Assembly: GCA_009844885.1 (NCBI GenBank)
Contig: VYAQ01000001.1
Coordinates: forward strand, 1-45,711
Length of the DNA: 45,711 nt
DNA from: Gemmatimonadota bacterium
Lineage (GTDB): Bacteria; Gemmatimonadota; Gemmatimonadetes; Longimicrobiales; Gaopeijiaceae
Reading direction: 5' to 3'
Shown here one piece after another: positions 16,063 through 26,815 of the stretch. Made by a program: the position numbers and the translations under genes. The notes under the pieces were generated by a model. That model did no database searches, was not told where the DNA came from, and saw only the letters and a program-made list of their open reading frames with translations. Position 1 is the first letter of the stretch. Each line of letters opens with the position of its first letter.

Positions 16063-16961
16063 GGCGTCCCGAGCAGGATGCCGACCGCGAGCCCCGCACC
16101 GTAGAACGCGACGCCGCGGGCCGTCTGTCCCAGCGCGGGGTTGAGCGTGCGCCGGTCAGGGCCGGGCTCGCGGATGATGGCCACCACCCGGGATGCGGCC
16201 GGAACGCACGGCCACCACCCGGCCAGCGACAGGAGCGTCCAGGGCGACCACCCCATCGCGGCAATCCCCGCGATCGGCACGGCGGTCGCCACCGCGAGGC
16301 AGGCGAAGTACTGCGCCACGCTGAAACGGTCGCCGAACCGCACGGCAAGGGTGCGCTTCCCCGCAGCCCCATCGGTTTCGCGATCCCGGTGGTTGTTCAC
16401 GACCAGGATCGCCGTGCTGAAGGCCCCCATCCCCACGCCCGCGACGATCGCGTCGGCCGACCAGGCGAGGGCCTGCACGTAGTACGTCCCGGCGGTGGCC
16501 GCGAGTCCGAAGAAGATGAAGACGCCCACGTCTCCGAGACCGTGATAGGACAGCGGATACGGTCCGCCCGTGTACCCCACCGCGAACGCCAGCGACAGCA
16601 GCCCGATCACCGCCACGGGCCAGCCGCCGACCGCCACCAGGTACACGCCGACCAGGAAGGCCGCCACCATCGTCAGCGCCATGCCGCACCAGACCGACTG
16701 GGGCGACAGCAGGCCGGCCTGGGTGACGCGGACGGGCCCGAGCCGCTCGGCGGTGTCGCTGCCCTTGAAGAAGTCGTAGTAGTCGTTGGCGAGGTTGGTG
16801 GCGATCTGGATGAGAAGGCCGCCCGCCAGCGCGGCCACCGCCGGCCCCACGGCGAATTGACCGTCGGCAGCCGCGAAGCCGGTGCCCGCGACGACCGGAG
16901 CGGACGCCGCCGTGAGCGTGCGCGGCCGCGTGGCGAGGATCCAGGCTTTGGTGCGGGTCAT
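16059..16961 (-). CDS. menA: 1,4-Dihydroxy-2-naphthoate polyprenyltransferase
   Basis: Membrane UbiA-family prenyltransferase that attaches the isoprenoid tail to DHNA, giving demethylmenaquinone. About 300 aa from ATG 16961 (a TTG two codons earlier is also possible). It contains the prenyl-diphosphate/Mg motif NLANDYYDFFKG and the second aspartate-containing loop VVNNHRDRETD, with about eight hydrophobic helices between and around them. The N-terminal AWILATRPRTLTAASAPVVAGT is typical of MenA. The stop overlaps the menE start (ATGA). The gap to menB holds a 15-bp tandem repeat. Confidence 0.93.
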   Translation of the reverse strand: MTRTKAWILATRPRTLTAASAPVVAGTGFAAADGQFAVGPAVAALAGGLLIQIATNLANDYYDFFKGSDTAERLGPVRVTQAGLLSPQSVWCGMALTMVAAFLVGVYLVAVGGWPVAVIGLLSLAFAVGYTGGPYPLSYHGLGDVGVFIFFGLAATAGTYYVQALAWSADAIVAGVGMGAFSTAILVVNNHRDRETDGAAGKRTLAVRFGDRFSVAQYFACLAVATAVPIAGIAAMGWSPWTLLSLAGWWPCVPAASRVVAIIREPGPDRRTLNPALGQTARGVAFYGAGLAVGILLGTP

Positions 16962-16980
16962 CGGCAATGCCGGAGTGCGC

Positions 16981-17040
16981 CCGCCCGCCTGGCCGCCGCC
17001 CGCCTGGCCGCCGCCCGCCTGGTCATTGCCCGCCTGGTCA
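16981..17040. repeat. 15-bp tandem repeat, four copies, between menB and menA
   Basis: Four consecutive 15-base units, the first two identical (CCGCCCGCCTGGCCG), the others varying only at the ends. They fill most of the 103-base gap between menB and menA, the only sizeable gap among the coupled genes of this operon apart from about 40 bases between menF and menD. On the minus strand the last units contain ATGACC, resembling the menA start but out of frame with it. Confidence 0.8.
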
Positions 17041-17064
17041 TTGCAGCGCCCACGCCGCCGAATC

Positions 17065-17900
<836 letters not shown>

Positions 17901-17904
<4 letters not shown>

Positions 17905-19781
17905 TGCGTCTCCCGATCTAAGAGCTCGTTAACGTTTCGGGCCACCGCCGCCTGGACACGCCGATGGCTCAACCGGTTTCGTTCCCGGTCGGTGCGGACA
18001 CGGATCACTTCCGCTCCCCGGCGCCCCACGGCCGCCGCGACCGCCTCTTCCAGCTCCGGCGGGCTGGCCGCGTCCGTGAAGGGCAGGCCGTACATCCGTG
18101 CCGCGTGCCGAAAGTCGAGCCCGTGCGGCGTCGCGAAGTAGGGCGTGAAGACCGGCTCGAAGTCGCGGATGGGAAGCATGTGAAAGATGCCGCCTCCGTC
18201 GTTGTCGACCAAGACGAACACGACGTTGAGATCCCGGTCGCGGGCCGCGAGGAGGCCGTTCATGTCGTGGTAGAAAGCGAGGTCGCCGAGCAGCGCGACC
18301 ACGGGACCCGCGCCGCCCGCAGCGCACCCGAGAGCCGACGATACGACCCCATCGATTCCGCTCGCGCCACGGTTGCCCAGGATCTGGAGGCCGTGCGGTC
18401 CGGGCCGGCCGTACGCGTCTACGTCTCGGACCGGCATCGACGACGAGACGAAAAGGGTCGCACCGGCGGGCAGCGCGCGCACCGTCGCCGCCGCGTACGC
18501 ACCCTCGTTGTCCGCGTCGGCGGTGCTTGGCTGGACCGCATCCCAGGCGGCCGCTTCCATCTCCGTCCAGCGGCGCGTCCAGCGAAGCCGCGCCGTGGAG
18601 AGCCCGGCGGCGGCGCTGTCGTCCCCGCCGACGTCGCCGTCGTCACGCGCCAGGCGGTCGAGCACGCGCGACGCCGGGGCGCGCACATAGTGGTCGGCGA
18701 GACCCTGGTGGTCCTTGCGGTGCGTCCCGTCGTCGATCACGATCTGCGTCGCGCGTCCCCAACTGGCCAGGGCCGCTTCCAGGGCCCTCGACGTCGGCGT
18801 GCGCCCGATCCGGACGACCAGATCCGGTGCGAGGCGCTCGACCACCTCGGGAACGCGGAGGAAATGGTCGTACGCACCCAGAATGGGCGCGTCGCCGGCC
18901 TCGTCCGCGCCGACCGTGAAGCGCGCGCCGGAGAGCGGATCGGCCAGCGTCGGCACGTTTCTGTGCGCGGCGAATCTCGCCACCGCCGGCCCGTCCAGTC
19001 CCGGGTCGCATACCGGACCAGCGACGAGCAGGGGGCGGCGCGCGGCCGCCAGCCGGCGCCCGACCAGCGTGTCGCGATCGGACCCCCGGACACGTCCACC
19101 CGGCCGGGGCCGCCACGAGCCCGGCTCGGCCTCCTCGGCTTCGGCCACCCGCGCCAGTTCGGATTCCGAGGGCCGAGGCCCCTCCTCGCCCGGCCCCCGC
19201 AGGCCGAGCCCTTCCGGCGACCCTGGCTGCAGGGGCTTGTCGAACGGCACGTTGAGGTGGACGGGGCCGCCGGGCGGACCCAGGGCCTGCCGGGCGGCTC
19301 TGCGAACCGTGTGGGTCATCGAGCGGGGCCCCGTGCTCTTCAGTTCGCCCTGCGACGGGAGCGGCAGGTCCGCCTCGAACCGCACACGATCGCCGAAGAT
19401 CCCCGGCTGGAGGATCGTCTGGTTCGCGTCCGCGCCGCGCATCTCCGGCGGGCGGTCGGCCGTGACCAGGATGAGCGGCAGATCGGACTGGTCGGCCTCG
19501 ATCACCGCCGGCAACAGGTTGCCCACCGCGGTACCCGACGTCGTCACCACCGCCGCCGGTCCCAGATGGGTACGCCCGTATCCCACCGCGAAGTAGCCCG
19601 CCGAGCGCTCGTCCATGTGCACGCGGGCCCGCATGCCGGGAAGCGAGCGCGCCGCGAGCACCAGGGGGGCCGATCGGGAGCCGGGAGCGATCTCCACCTC
19701 CTCGACGCCGTACTCCGCGAGCGTGCTGAAAATGGCCTGTGCCCACGCGAGGTTGAGTTCCCCGCCGGTCACGCCTGACAT
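17901..19781 (-). CDS. menD: SEPHCHC synthase (thiamine-diphosphate enzyme)
   Basis: Joins isochorismate and 2-oxoglutarate in menaquinone synthesis, using thiamine diphosphate. 626 aa, slightly long for the family. The N-terminal domain reads [17 protein letters not shown], with the TPP-activating glutamate region [16 protein letters not shown] and [16 protein letters not shown]. The C-terminal cofactor domain reads [32 protein letters not shown] and [15 protein letters not shown]. It lies between menF and menB on the same strand. Confidence 0.95.
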
Positions 19782-19821
19782 CGCCGCTCGAATGCCGGGA
19801 GGGTTCTGTCCACGGGCTCAC

Positions 19822-21237
19822 TCACCCCGATCCGGTCGCCGCGCCGGCGGCGATTCCCGCACGCGCCATCGCCCGGAGCACCGGCTGGAACTTGAGTTCG
19901 GTTTCCTCCCACTCGAGGGCCGGGTCCGACCCGGCCACGATCCCGCCCCCCGCGAAGAGCCGCCAGCGAGAACCGGTGCCCACCGCCGAACGCAACGCGG
20001 GCACGAAGATCCCCTTGCCGTCGGAACCGAACCAGCCCACGGGTCCCGCGTACCATCCGCGGTCGAACACCTCGCTCTCCGTGAGGATCGACCGCGCGAC
20101 GTTGCGGGGAATGCCGCACACGGCCGGCGTGGGGTGCAGCGAAGCGACGATGTCGAGGAGGGTCAGGGCGTCCGGGATCGTCGCGGCGATCTTGGTCTCG
20201 AGGTGTTGGATGCGTGCGAGCGTCAGGACGTGAGGCGCAACGTCCCGTCGCACCGTGCACCCGAGCGCGGACAGCCTTGCCACCATGTCCCGTACCACGA
20301 AGTCGTGCTCGGCGCGGTCCTTGTCGCTGTTGTAGAGTTCGCGGGCAAGCTGCGCGGTCTCGACGGAGTCGGACCCCACGCCGATGCTGCCTGCCACCGC
20401 CGTCGAGCGCACTACGCCGTTCACGACGGTCGCGATGGTCTCGGGCGCCGCGCCCACGAGGGCCGATCCCGGTCCCGGCTCGAAAAGGAACACGTGGCTG
20501 CCATGGTTCTCCTCCCAGAGAGCCATCACCAGATCCAGGGGTTCGACCGGATGGGGCGGGTCCACTTCCATCGTCCGGGCGAGCACGACCTTCTCCGCCT
20601 GGCCGTCCCTGATCCGGCGCAGCGTGCCCGACACCATTCGGTGCCAGATGGCGCGTTCGAGCCTGGACGCGGCCAATCTCGTGCCGGACGCGCCGAGGCC
20701 CTCGTACCGATGAACGGGGCGTGAGCGCGTCGCTCCGTCACCCACACGCCGCGCCCACAAGTCCCACTTGCGCCGCACGTCGGCCCGGCTGCGCGCACGC
20801 ACGACCAGGGTGCACGTCCGCGTTACGGGATTGTGCTCCAGCTCCGCTTCGGGAAGGTGGAACAGCGCCGGGGGGAACGACGCCCACACGCGATCGCCGC
20901 TCTTGCGGGGTGCGAAGGCGAAACCGCCGAATACGCGCGAACGCCCGCCGCCCTCAATGCCACCGAAGATCCGGGCAGCCTGATCCTGCACCGCCTGGAA
21001 ACGGCACGACCCGGTGGCCCCGCGGGCCCGGCCGCCGTCTTCAGCGAACAGTCGTCCGGGAACGGCGATCTCCCCCACAACGCCCGTGTGGGCAATCCAG
21101 CGATCGCCCAATGCCCAGAAACCCCTGGCTCCACCCTGGCCCGCAGAAAGCAGCGCCGCCGGAGAGCAGGCGTCGACTTCCCGCCGTACCTGGTGGATTC
21201 GCGACCCGGGCCGGGGCCGCGACACGGTTTGCGTCAA
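19822..21237 (-). CDS. menF: Isochorismate synthase
   Basis: Converts chorismate to isochorismate, the first menaquinone step. About 471 aa from TTG 21237. The chorismate-enzyme domain occupies the C-terminal half: KVVLARTMEV, FLFEPGPGSALVGAAPE, TAVAGSIGVG, KDRAEHDFVVRDMV, LETKIAAT, SLHPTPAVCGIPR and WYAGPVGWFGSDGKGIFVPALRSA, ending in LFAGGGIVAGSDPALEWEETELKF. TTG 21237 overlaps the upstream lipoprotein stop by 4 bases (TTGA) and has AAGGGG five bases before it, fitting the coupling style of this genome. GTG 21225 is an alternative. Confidence 0.92.
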   Translation of the reverse strand: MTQTVSRPRPGSRIHQVRREVDACSPAALLSAGQGGARGFWALGDRWIAHTGVVGEIAVPGRLFAEDGGRARGATGSCRFQAVQDQAARIFGGIEGGGRSRVFGGFAFAPRKSGDRVWASFPPALFHLPEAELEHNPVTRTCTLVVRARSRADVRRKWDLWARRVGDGATRSRPVHRYEGLGASGTRLAASRLERAIWHRMVSGTLRRIRDGQAEKVVLARTMEVDPPHPVEPLDLVMALWEENHGSHVFLFEPGPGSALVGAAPETIATVVNGVVRSTAVAGSIGVGSDSVETAQLARELYNSDKDRAEHDFVVRDMVARLSALGCTVRRDVAPHVLTLARIQHLETKIAATIPDALTLLDIVASLHPTPAVCGIPRNVARSILTESEVFDRGWYAGPVGWFGSDGKGIFVPALRSAVGTGSRWRLFAGGGIVAGSDPALEWEETELKFQPVLRAMARAGIAAGAATGSG

Positions 21238-21731
21238 ACGACCCCTTCGAGCACGAACTGCTCCTGGTCCTGGGACGGCCCGACCACGTTGTTGACGCCG
21301 CAACCCGCCAACAGGACGCGGGCGTCGGCCTTGCCGCTGTCCGAGGGCGCGATCGTCTCCACACCCTCCGCAGGCTGCTCGTCGCTCAGCCCGCCAAGTA
21401 TGCTGATATCGTGGTCGGCCACCCTGGAGGCCACCACACGGAGGTTGGTCTGGCCCGTGCCGGGGTTGTCGAAGGCCGTCGCGGTGAGAATATCGTGGTA
21501 CGCGTTGCCGGTCAGAAGCTGGGTGCCCAGCCCTGAGGTCTGTTTGCGGCCCCGCACGAAGCCGGCGTCCTTGTTGCCGTCCTCGATCGTGTATCCCAGG
21601 ATGTTCAATTGGGCCACGGCGCAGTCGTACGCGTCGTCCTTCCCCGGCGGCGCAACACCATGGAAGGACACGGGCGCGGTGGAGCAGCCCATGAGAAGAA
21701 TGACGGCTCCGAGTGCGATTGATCTCGTCAT
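21234..21731 (-). CDS. Small lipoprotein at the head of the menaquinone operon
   Basis: A 165-aa predicted lipoprotein: MTRSIALGAVILLMGC with lipobox LMGC, followed by about 145 mostly polar residues. ATG 21731 has GGAG nine bases upstream. The core (YDCAVAQLNILGYTIEDGNKDAGFVRGRKQ) has a pattern seen in small periplasmic or outer-membrane lipoproteins of unassigned function; I do not recognise a named family. Its stop overlaps the likely menF start, so it is translated with the men genes, though a role in quinone synthesis is not implied by its sequence. Confidence 0.82.
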   Translation of the reverse strand: MTRSIALGAVILLMGCSTAPVSFHGVAPPGKDDAYDCAVAQLNILGYTIEDGNKDAGFVRGRKQTSGLGTQLLTGNAYHDILTATAFDNPGTGQTNLRVVASRVADHDISILGGLSDEQPAEGVETIAPSDSGKADARVLLAGCGVNNVVGPSQDQEQFVLEGVV

Positions 21732-21880
21732 TTCAATAGCTCCTCTGCCCGCAGGAAAAGCGCACGGCACCGCTAGAGTGAAGGTCGCCGCCGCGGGTAG
21801 AAGCGTCAACCTGAATGCGCCTTGCGAAGTAATGGTCGAGCCGCGGGGCGCTCGCCACGTTTTCTGGCCGCGCGTGACCC

Positions 21881-21893
21881 CATAACATATGTT
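21881..21893 (+). promoter_or_regulatory. Candidate -10 element and palindrome just before ppk
   Basis: CATAAC at 21881-21886 sits 12 bases before the ppk ATG and overlaps a perfect 10-base palindrome, AACATATGTT (21884-21893). No ribosome site is present. If CATAAC is the -10 box, the transcript would start only a few bases before the ATG. Confidence 0.35.
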
Positions 21894-21898
21894 TACCC

Positions 21899-24253
21899 AT
21901 GTCCGACTCCGCCTCGATCCGGTCTACCCGGGAAGTACGCGCCACACCCGCACGTGTTCCCGCCGAAGAGGTGCGAACCGTCGGCGAGGAGGAGCGCAGC
22001 CGGGGCCGGGATCCAGCCCCAACCGGCGACCCGGCAAGCGCAGAGTCCCCCGATCCGCCCACGTTCACTACCCCGGCGGACCCCACACCGATCCCTCCGC
22101 GCGCCGACGAGCATGACTTCGCCCGGCCCGAGTACTATCTGAATCGCGAGCTGACCTGGCTCAACTTCAACTTCCGTGTACTACACGAAGCGGAGGACCC
22201 GCGGACGCCCCTGCTGGAACGGCTGAAGTTCCTTTCGATCGTGGGATCCAACCTCGACGAGTTCTTCATGAAGCGGATCGGCGGACTGAAGCAGCAGGTC
22301 GGCGCGGGAATCATCAAGCGCACGATCGACGGACGCACCCCGGCCGAGCAGATCGACCAGTGCTACGCCGTGGTGCGGAAGCTCGAATCGCGGCAGCGGC
22401 AGGCGGGCCGGGAGATCCTCGCGCTCCTGGCGGACGAGGGGATCCGTATCGTGGCCTGGGAGCAGTTGAGCAAGAAGGAGCGGAAGTGGCTGCGCCTCCA
22501 CTACGTGCGCAACATCTACCCGCTGGTGACCCCGCAGGCCACCGATCCGGCGCATCCCTTCCCCTTCATCTCCAACCTCTCGCTGAACCTGCTGGTTACG
22601 CTTCGCCACCACGCCGAGGAAAACCCGTCGCTGGCGCGCGTGAAGGTGCCGGTAGGCACGGGAATCCCCAGGTTCGTCAAGGTCGACGAGACGTCCACCT
22701 GGGTCCCGCTGGAAGTCGTGATGGCCAACAACCTGGACCTGCTCTTCCCCGGGATGAGGGTTGAAGCATGCGAGATCTTCCGCGTCACGCGCAACGCGAT
22801 CTACGACGTGGACGAAGACATGGCGGACGACCTGCTGGAGTTGATCGAGACGGGCCTGCGGAAGCGCCGCCTGGCGCCGATCGTCCGCCTTCAGGTCGAA
22901 GAGGGTTTCGATCCGAAGCGGCGCAAGATGCTGGCCAACGAACTCGGCCTGAAGGACAGCGATATCTTCGATGGGGACGGGCTGCTTGGCCTGCGCGATC
23001 TGATGGCGCTCCACGAGCTGCCCCGGCCCGGCCTGAAGGACCCGGCCCACCATCCGGCGGAACACCCCGATCTGCTGACACGCCGACCCGTCTTCGACGT
23101 GATCCGCGAACAGGGCCCGGTCCTGCTTCATCATCCGTATCAGGCGTTCGACACCTCGGTTCTGCGCTTTCTTCGGGAAGCATGCCGGGACCCGAAGGTG
23201 CGCGCGATCAAGATGACTTTCTATCGGATGGCGCCGCGCAGCGGCATCATCGACCATCTGGTGCAGGCCGCGCGCGCGGGCAAGCAGGTGGCGGTGGTCA
23301 TCGAACTGCAGGCACGGTTCGACGAGGCCGCAAATATTCAATGGGCCAACGAGCTGTCGGCTCACGGCATTCACGTCACATACGGCGTGCTCGGGCTCAA
23401 GACGCACTGCAAGGTCATTCTGGTCGTCCGGCAGGACGAGGACGGGCTCCGGCGCTACGCTCACATCGGAACCGGCAACTACCACGTCGGCACCGCCCGC
23501 CAATACTGCGATCACGGTCTGCTTACGTGCGATTCGGCCATCGGGGCCGACCTGACGGAACTGTTCAACTATCTGACCACCGGATACCGGCCCAAGCGCA
23601 AGTACTGGAAGATCCTGTCAGCCCCGAAACACCTGCGCGGCGCGCTTCTCAAACGGATCGAGCGTGAGGTCAAATTGCACTCCGAGGACTCGCCGGGCCG
23701 CATCCAGTTCCAGATGAATGCGCTGGAGGACCCGCAGGTGACGCGCGCGCTCTACAGGGCGTCGAGCAAGGGCGTGGCGGTGGACCTCATCGCGCGCGAC
23801 AGCTGCCGCATCCGTCCGGGTATTCCGGGCCTGTCCGAGAACATCCGGGTGATCAGCATCGTGGGCCGCTTCCTGCAGCACTCCCGGATCTACTATTTCC
23901 ACAACGGCGGCGACGAGGAGTACTACATCGGATCGGCCGACTGCATGGCACGCAATCTGAGCGCACGGGTGGAAGCGCTGGTGCCGGTCGAGGACGTGAC
24001 GCTCCGCGCCGAGTTGCGCCAGGTGCTCGACATCCAGTTGGCCGATCGCCGCTGCGCCTGGGAGATGGGACCCGACGGGAGCTACACGCAGCGCAAGCCC
24101 CCGCCGCGCCGCGAAACCGGGACCTTCCAGACGATGATCGCGTGGGGCCATGCGCGCGAGTTCGAGGGCACGCGGCTCAGAAACCGCCGGGCTACGGGCC
24201 TCGAGGGAGCGTGGGAGGCGGGGGTGACGGCACGGGACACTCGGGCGGGGTGA
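21899..24253 (+). CDS. ppk1: Polyphosphate kinase 1
   Basis: Reversibly polymerises ATP gamma-phosphate into polyphosphate. 784 aa. After a proline-rich N-terminal extension of about 75 residues (longer than in typical PPK1), the PPK N domain begins with YYLNRELTWLNFNFRVLHEA. FKRR-type motifs follow: LKFLSIVGSNLDEFFMKR. Catalytic features are HHPYQAFDTSVLRFLREA, KMTFYRMAPRSGIIDHL, the phospho-accepting histidine in LKTHCKVILVVR (about H503), RRYAHIGTGNYH, and the second phospholipase-D-like half with DSCRIRPGIPGLSENIRVISIVGRFLQHSRIY. The adjacent divergent gene is the men operon lipoprotein. Confidence 0.97.
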   Translation: MSDSASIRSTREVRATPARVPAEEVRTVGEEERSRGRDPAPTGDPASAESPDPPTFTTPADPTPIPPRADEHDFARPEYYLNRELTWLNFNFRVLHEAEDPRTPLLERLKFLSIVGSNLDEFFMKRIGGLKQQVGAGIIKRTIDGRTPAEQIDQCYAVVRKLESRQRQAGREILALLADEGIRIVAWEQLSKKERKWLRLHYVRNIYPLVTPQATDPAHPFPFISNLSLNLLVTLRHHAEENPSLARVKVPVGTGIPRFVKVDETSTWVPLEVVMANNLDLLFPGMRVEACEIFRVTRNAIYDVDEDMADDLLELIETGLRKRRLAPIVRLQVEEGFDPKRRKMLANELGLKDSDIFDGDGLLGLRDLMALHELPRPGLKDPAHHPAEHPDLLTRRPVFDVIREQGPVLLHHPYQAFDTSVLRFLREACRDPKVRAIKMTFYRMAPRSGIIDHLVQAARAGKQVAVVIELQARFDEAANIQWANELSAHGIHVTYGVLGLKTHCKVILVVRQDEDGLRRYAHIGTGNYHVGTARQYCDHGLLTCDSAIGADLTELFNYLTTGYRPKRKYWKILSAPKHLRGALLKRIEREVKLHSEDSPGRIQFQMNALEDPQVTRALYRASSKGVAVDLIARDSCRIRPGIPGLSENIRVISIVGRFLQHSRIYYFHNGGDEEYYIGSADCMARNLSARVEALVPVEDVTLRAELRQVLDIQLADRRCAWEMGPDGSYTQRKPPPRRETGTFQTMIAWGHAREFEGTRLRNRRATGLEGAWEAGVTARDTRAG

Positions 24254-24340
24254 TCATGGTGACCACGCGGCGCGGAGGCTGAGCGACCCCGGTCAGGCCA
24301 ACCCGCTCTTCGGCCCAAGCGGCCACCGGCATGGTCTTGC

Positions 24341-24369
24341 TTGCGATCACAATCTCCGCGGCTCATAAT
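24341..24369 (+). promoter_or_regulatory. Candidate sigma-70 promoter for the peptidase cluster
   Basis: TTGCGA (24341-24346) and CATAAT (24364-24369) are separated by 17 bases, about 110 bases before the ATG of the S9 peptidase gene. The rest of the ppk-peptidase gap (24254-24481) shows no gene. Confidence 0.45.
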
Positions 24370-24481
24370 TGTCCTCCACTCCGGTGTACTAATCTGGATT
24401 CTTTTTCCCTTGTAGCCGTGCCGCGGTGAGGCCACCCGGCGGCAGCGCGGCACCTCGCCGTTCCGTTACCGGAGGTGCGCG

Positions 24482-26815
24482 ATGAATTCCCATTTCTCCC
24501 GACGCGTTGTCTCCGCCACGAAGGCCGCTCGCCGACCGGCAGATCAGCGGATGATGGGCCGCGCCCACCAGAGGCCCGCCCCCCGGCCGTTCCCTGCGGG
24601 GCGGGTGTCCCGGGGTCCGGTTGCGGGTCTAGTTGCCGGGATTTCCCTCCTGGCGGCTCCCGCAATCGCGCAGGAGGCACCGCAGCTGACGACGGACAAC
24701 CTGTGGACCTTCCGCCAGCTGTCCGCCCCGGAGTGGTCGCCAAACGGGCAGCGAATCGCGTTTACGGTCGGCGAGGGGGAAACCAACTCCAGCGCGATCT
24801 TCATCGCAGATGTCGACGGCACGGTTCGACGACTGTCCCTGAGGCGGACCGACGATCCGGATCGGTCCGGCGAGCCTGTGATGCGCACTCTGCTCCCCGA
24901 GCCCTGGACCCCTGACGGAGGTACGCTGCTCTACCTGGCCGGGGGCGACATCCGCGCCGCCGACGCCGGCACGGGGGCCGCGCGCACCCTGGTGGACTTC
25001 GGCGCCACCTCGCCCGGCTACACGCCCCAGCAGTACTTCAACGGCCCTGATCCGGTGCTGTCGCCGGACGGCAGCAAACTCGCCTACATTCGTGAGAGCG
25101 AGCTCTGGGTCCTCGACCTGAAGGGCGGCGGTGTGCGGCAGCTAACCAGCTCGCATGGCGAGGGGTGGCACAACCTTCAGCCGCGCTGGTCGCCGGACGG
25201 CACGAAGATCCTCTACACAGCGCAGGCGACCGACGAACAGCGCCGGTTCCGGTACACCGACTTCTCGGGCCTCATCATCGGCGTAAGATTCACGCTGATC
25301 GGCTACGGGCGTGTGCGACTCGGCGTGATCCCGGCCACAGGGGGCGAAACCACCTGGCTGGGACCGCCCGAGGGCGAGCGCTACTCTCTGCGGGGTGGGA
25401 GCGGCGCGTACTGGTCCCCGGACGGCAACTCGGTCGCGATCAACTGGCTGTCGCTGGATCACACGGCGCGCGAAATCCGGATTGCGTCGCCCGCGACTGG
25501 CGAGGTCCGCACCATCTGGCGCGAGGAAGTGGATGCGTGGATCTCGCCGCTCGCCATCTGGGTGGCGTGGTCGCCGGACTCCCGGCGCCTCCTCTTTACG
25601 TCCGAGCGCACCGACTGGAACCACGTCTACACGATCGACGCCCGCGCCGACGATCCCCGGCCGCTCCAGATCACGTCGGGCGACTTCACGGTCACCAGCA
25701 ACCAGGTGTACGACCGCTTCGAGGTCACCCCGGTGTGGTCGCGGGGGGGGCGGACGATTCTGTTTCCGTCGAACGAAGCCGGTACGCCGGAGCGCCACCT
25801 GTACGAGGTCCCCGCGGCGGGTGGGGAGTGGCGGCGCGTCACGCCGCTGCCGGGCGTGAACCTCTCTTCCACGCCCTCGCCCGACGGCTCCCGGGTGGCC
25901 TATCTCCACAGCAACCACACCGCGCTGCCCGAACTGTACGTGCAGGAGGTCGACTCCGACGCTCCACTTCAGCTCACCTCACTCGCCGTTCCCGCCTGGC
26001 TGGAGGAATATCGCCTGCGAACACCCGAAATCGTCCGGTTCCCCAGCCCCGACGACGGCAGCGCGGTCACGGGCAGGATCTTCCGGCCGCACGGATTCGA
26101 CGCGGCAAGCAAATACCCGGCCGTGGTTTTCGTGCATGGCGCGGGGTACGCGCAGAGCGTGTTCCGAGGCTGGATGCGCCTGGACCAGACCGCGTTCAAC
26201 CGCTACCTCGCGCAAGCGGGCTACGTGGTCCTGGACGTCGACTTCCGAGGCAGTGCCGGCTACGGCCGCAAGTTCCGGATGGACGTCTTCGACCGTCTCG
26301 GCGACGTGGACGTGGCCGATGTGCTCGGCGGCGTCGAGTTCCTGAGGGGTCTGGGATACGTCGACATGGACCGCATCGGCATCTGGGGCCACAGCTACGG
26401 CGGATTCATGGTCGCCAGCGCCCTGTTGCGGTCTCCGGAGACGTTCGCGGTCGGGGTGTCCAGCGCTCCGGTCACCGACTGGGAGCGTTTTTTCTACCTG
26501 GCGCCGGGCTACAACGAGGAGCACTTCGGCTTTCCCTGGGAAAACCCCGAAGGGACTCGCCGGGGCTCCCCCATCACGTACGCCGCCAACCTGGTTCGCC
26601 CCATGCTCATCCTGAGCGGTATTCAGGACACCATGCACCTCGACGCCGCGGCACTCGTCAACGAACTTCTCGCGCACGGAAGGACCACCTTCGAATGGAT
26701 CTTCTATCCCGACGAGGCCCATGGAATACAAGGGCCCCGCGCCCGCTCGGACTACTATCGCCGTATCGCCGAATACCTGGACCGGTATCTGCGCGAAGAG
26801 CCCGCGGAGCGCTGA
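24482..26815 (+). CDS. Exported S9-family (prolyl oligopeptidase/DPP-like) peptidase
   Basis: 777 aa. A long basic N-region and hydrophobic core (VAGLVAGISLLAAPAIAQ) form the signal peptide; the start has GGAGG six bases upstream. A TolB/WD40-like beta-propeller follows (repeats PEWSPNGQRIAF, PVLSPDGSKLAY, PRWSPDGTKILY, YWSPDGNSVAI, AWSPDSRRLLF). The C-terminal alpha/beta hydrolase domain has the nucleophile GHSYGG (S638), acid D716 in GIQDTMH and H747 in DEAHGI. Enzymes of this type release dipeptides or cut oligopeptides in the periplasm or outside the cell. First gene of a plus-strand cluster with a second S9 peptidase and an amidohydrolase. Confidence 0.93.
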   Translation: MNSHFSRRVVSATKAARRPADQRMMGRAHQRPAPRPFPAGRVSRGPVAGLVAGISLLAAPAIAQEAPQLTTDNLWTFRQLSAPEWSPNGQRIAFTVGEGETNSSAIFIADVDGTVRRLSLRRTDDPDRSGEPVMRTLLPEPWTPDGGTLLYLAGGDIRAADAGTGAARTLVDFGATSPGYTPQQYFNGPDPVLSPDGSKLAYIRESELWVLDLKGGGVRQLTSSHGEGWHNLQPRWSPDGTKILYTAQATDEQRRFRYTDFSGLIIGVRFTLIGYGRVRLGVIPATGGETTWLGPPEGERYSLRGGSGAYWSPDGNSVAINWLSLDHTAREIRIASPATGEVRTIWREEVDAWISPLAIWVAWSPDSRRLLFTSERTDWNHVYTIDARADDPRPLQITSGDFTVTSNQVYDRFEVTPVWSRGGRTILFPSNEAGTPERHLYEVPAAGGEWRRVTPLPGVNLSSTPSPDGSRVAYLHSNHTALPELYVQEVDSDAPLQLTSLAVPAWLEEYRLRTPEIVRFPSPDDGSAVTGRIFRPHGFDAASKYPAVVFVHGAGYAQSVFRGWMRLDQTAFNRYLAQAGYVVLDVDFRGSAGYGRKFRMDVFDRLGDVDVADVLGGVEFLRGLGYVDMDRIGIWGHSYGGFMVASALLRSPETFAVGVSSAPVTDWERFFYLAPGYNEEHFGFPWENPEGTRRGSPITYAANLVRPMLILSGIQDTMHLDAAALVNELLAHGRTTFEWIFYPDEAHGIQGPRARSDYYRRIAEYLDRYLREEPAER

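Noticed and set aside
25165-26694. Open frame preceding the second S9 peptidase, inside the first peptidase gene
   Set aside because: It is a shifted-frame shadow of the first peptidase, whose propeller and catalytic motifs are intact.
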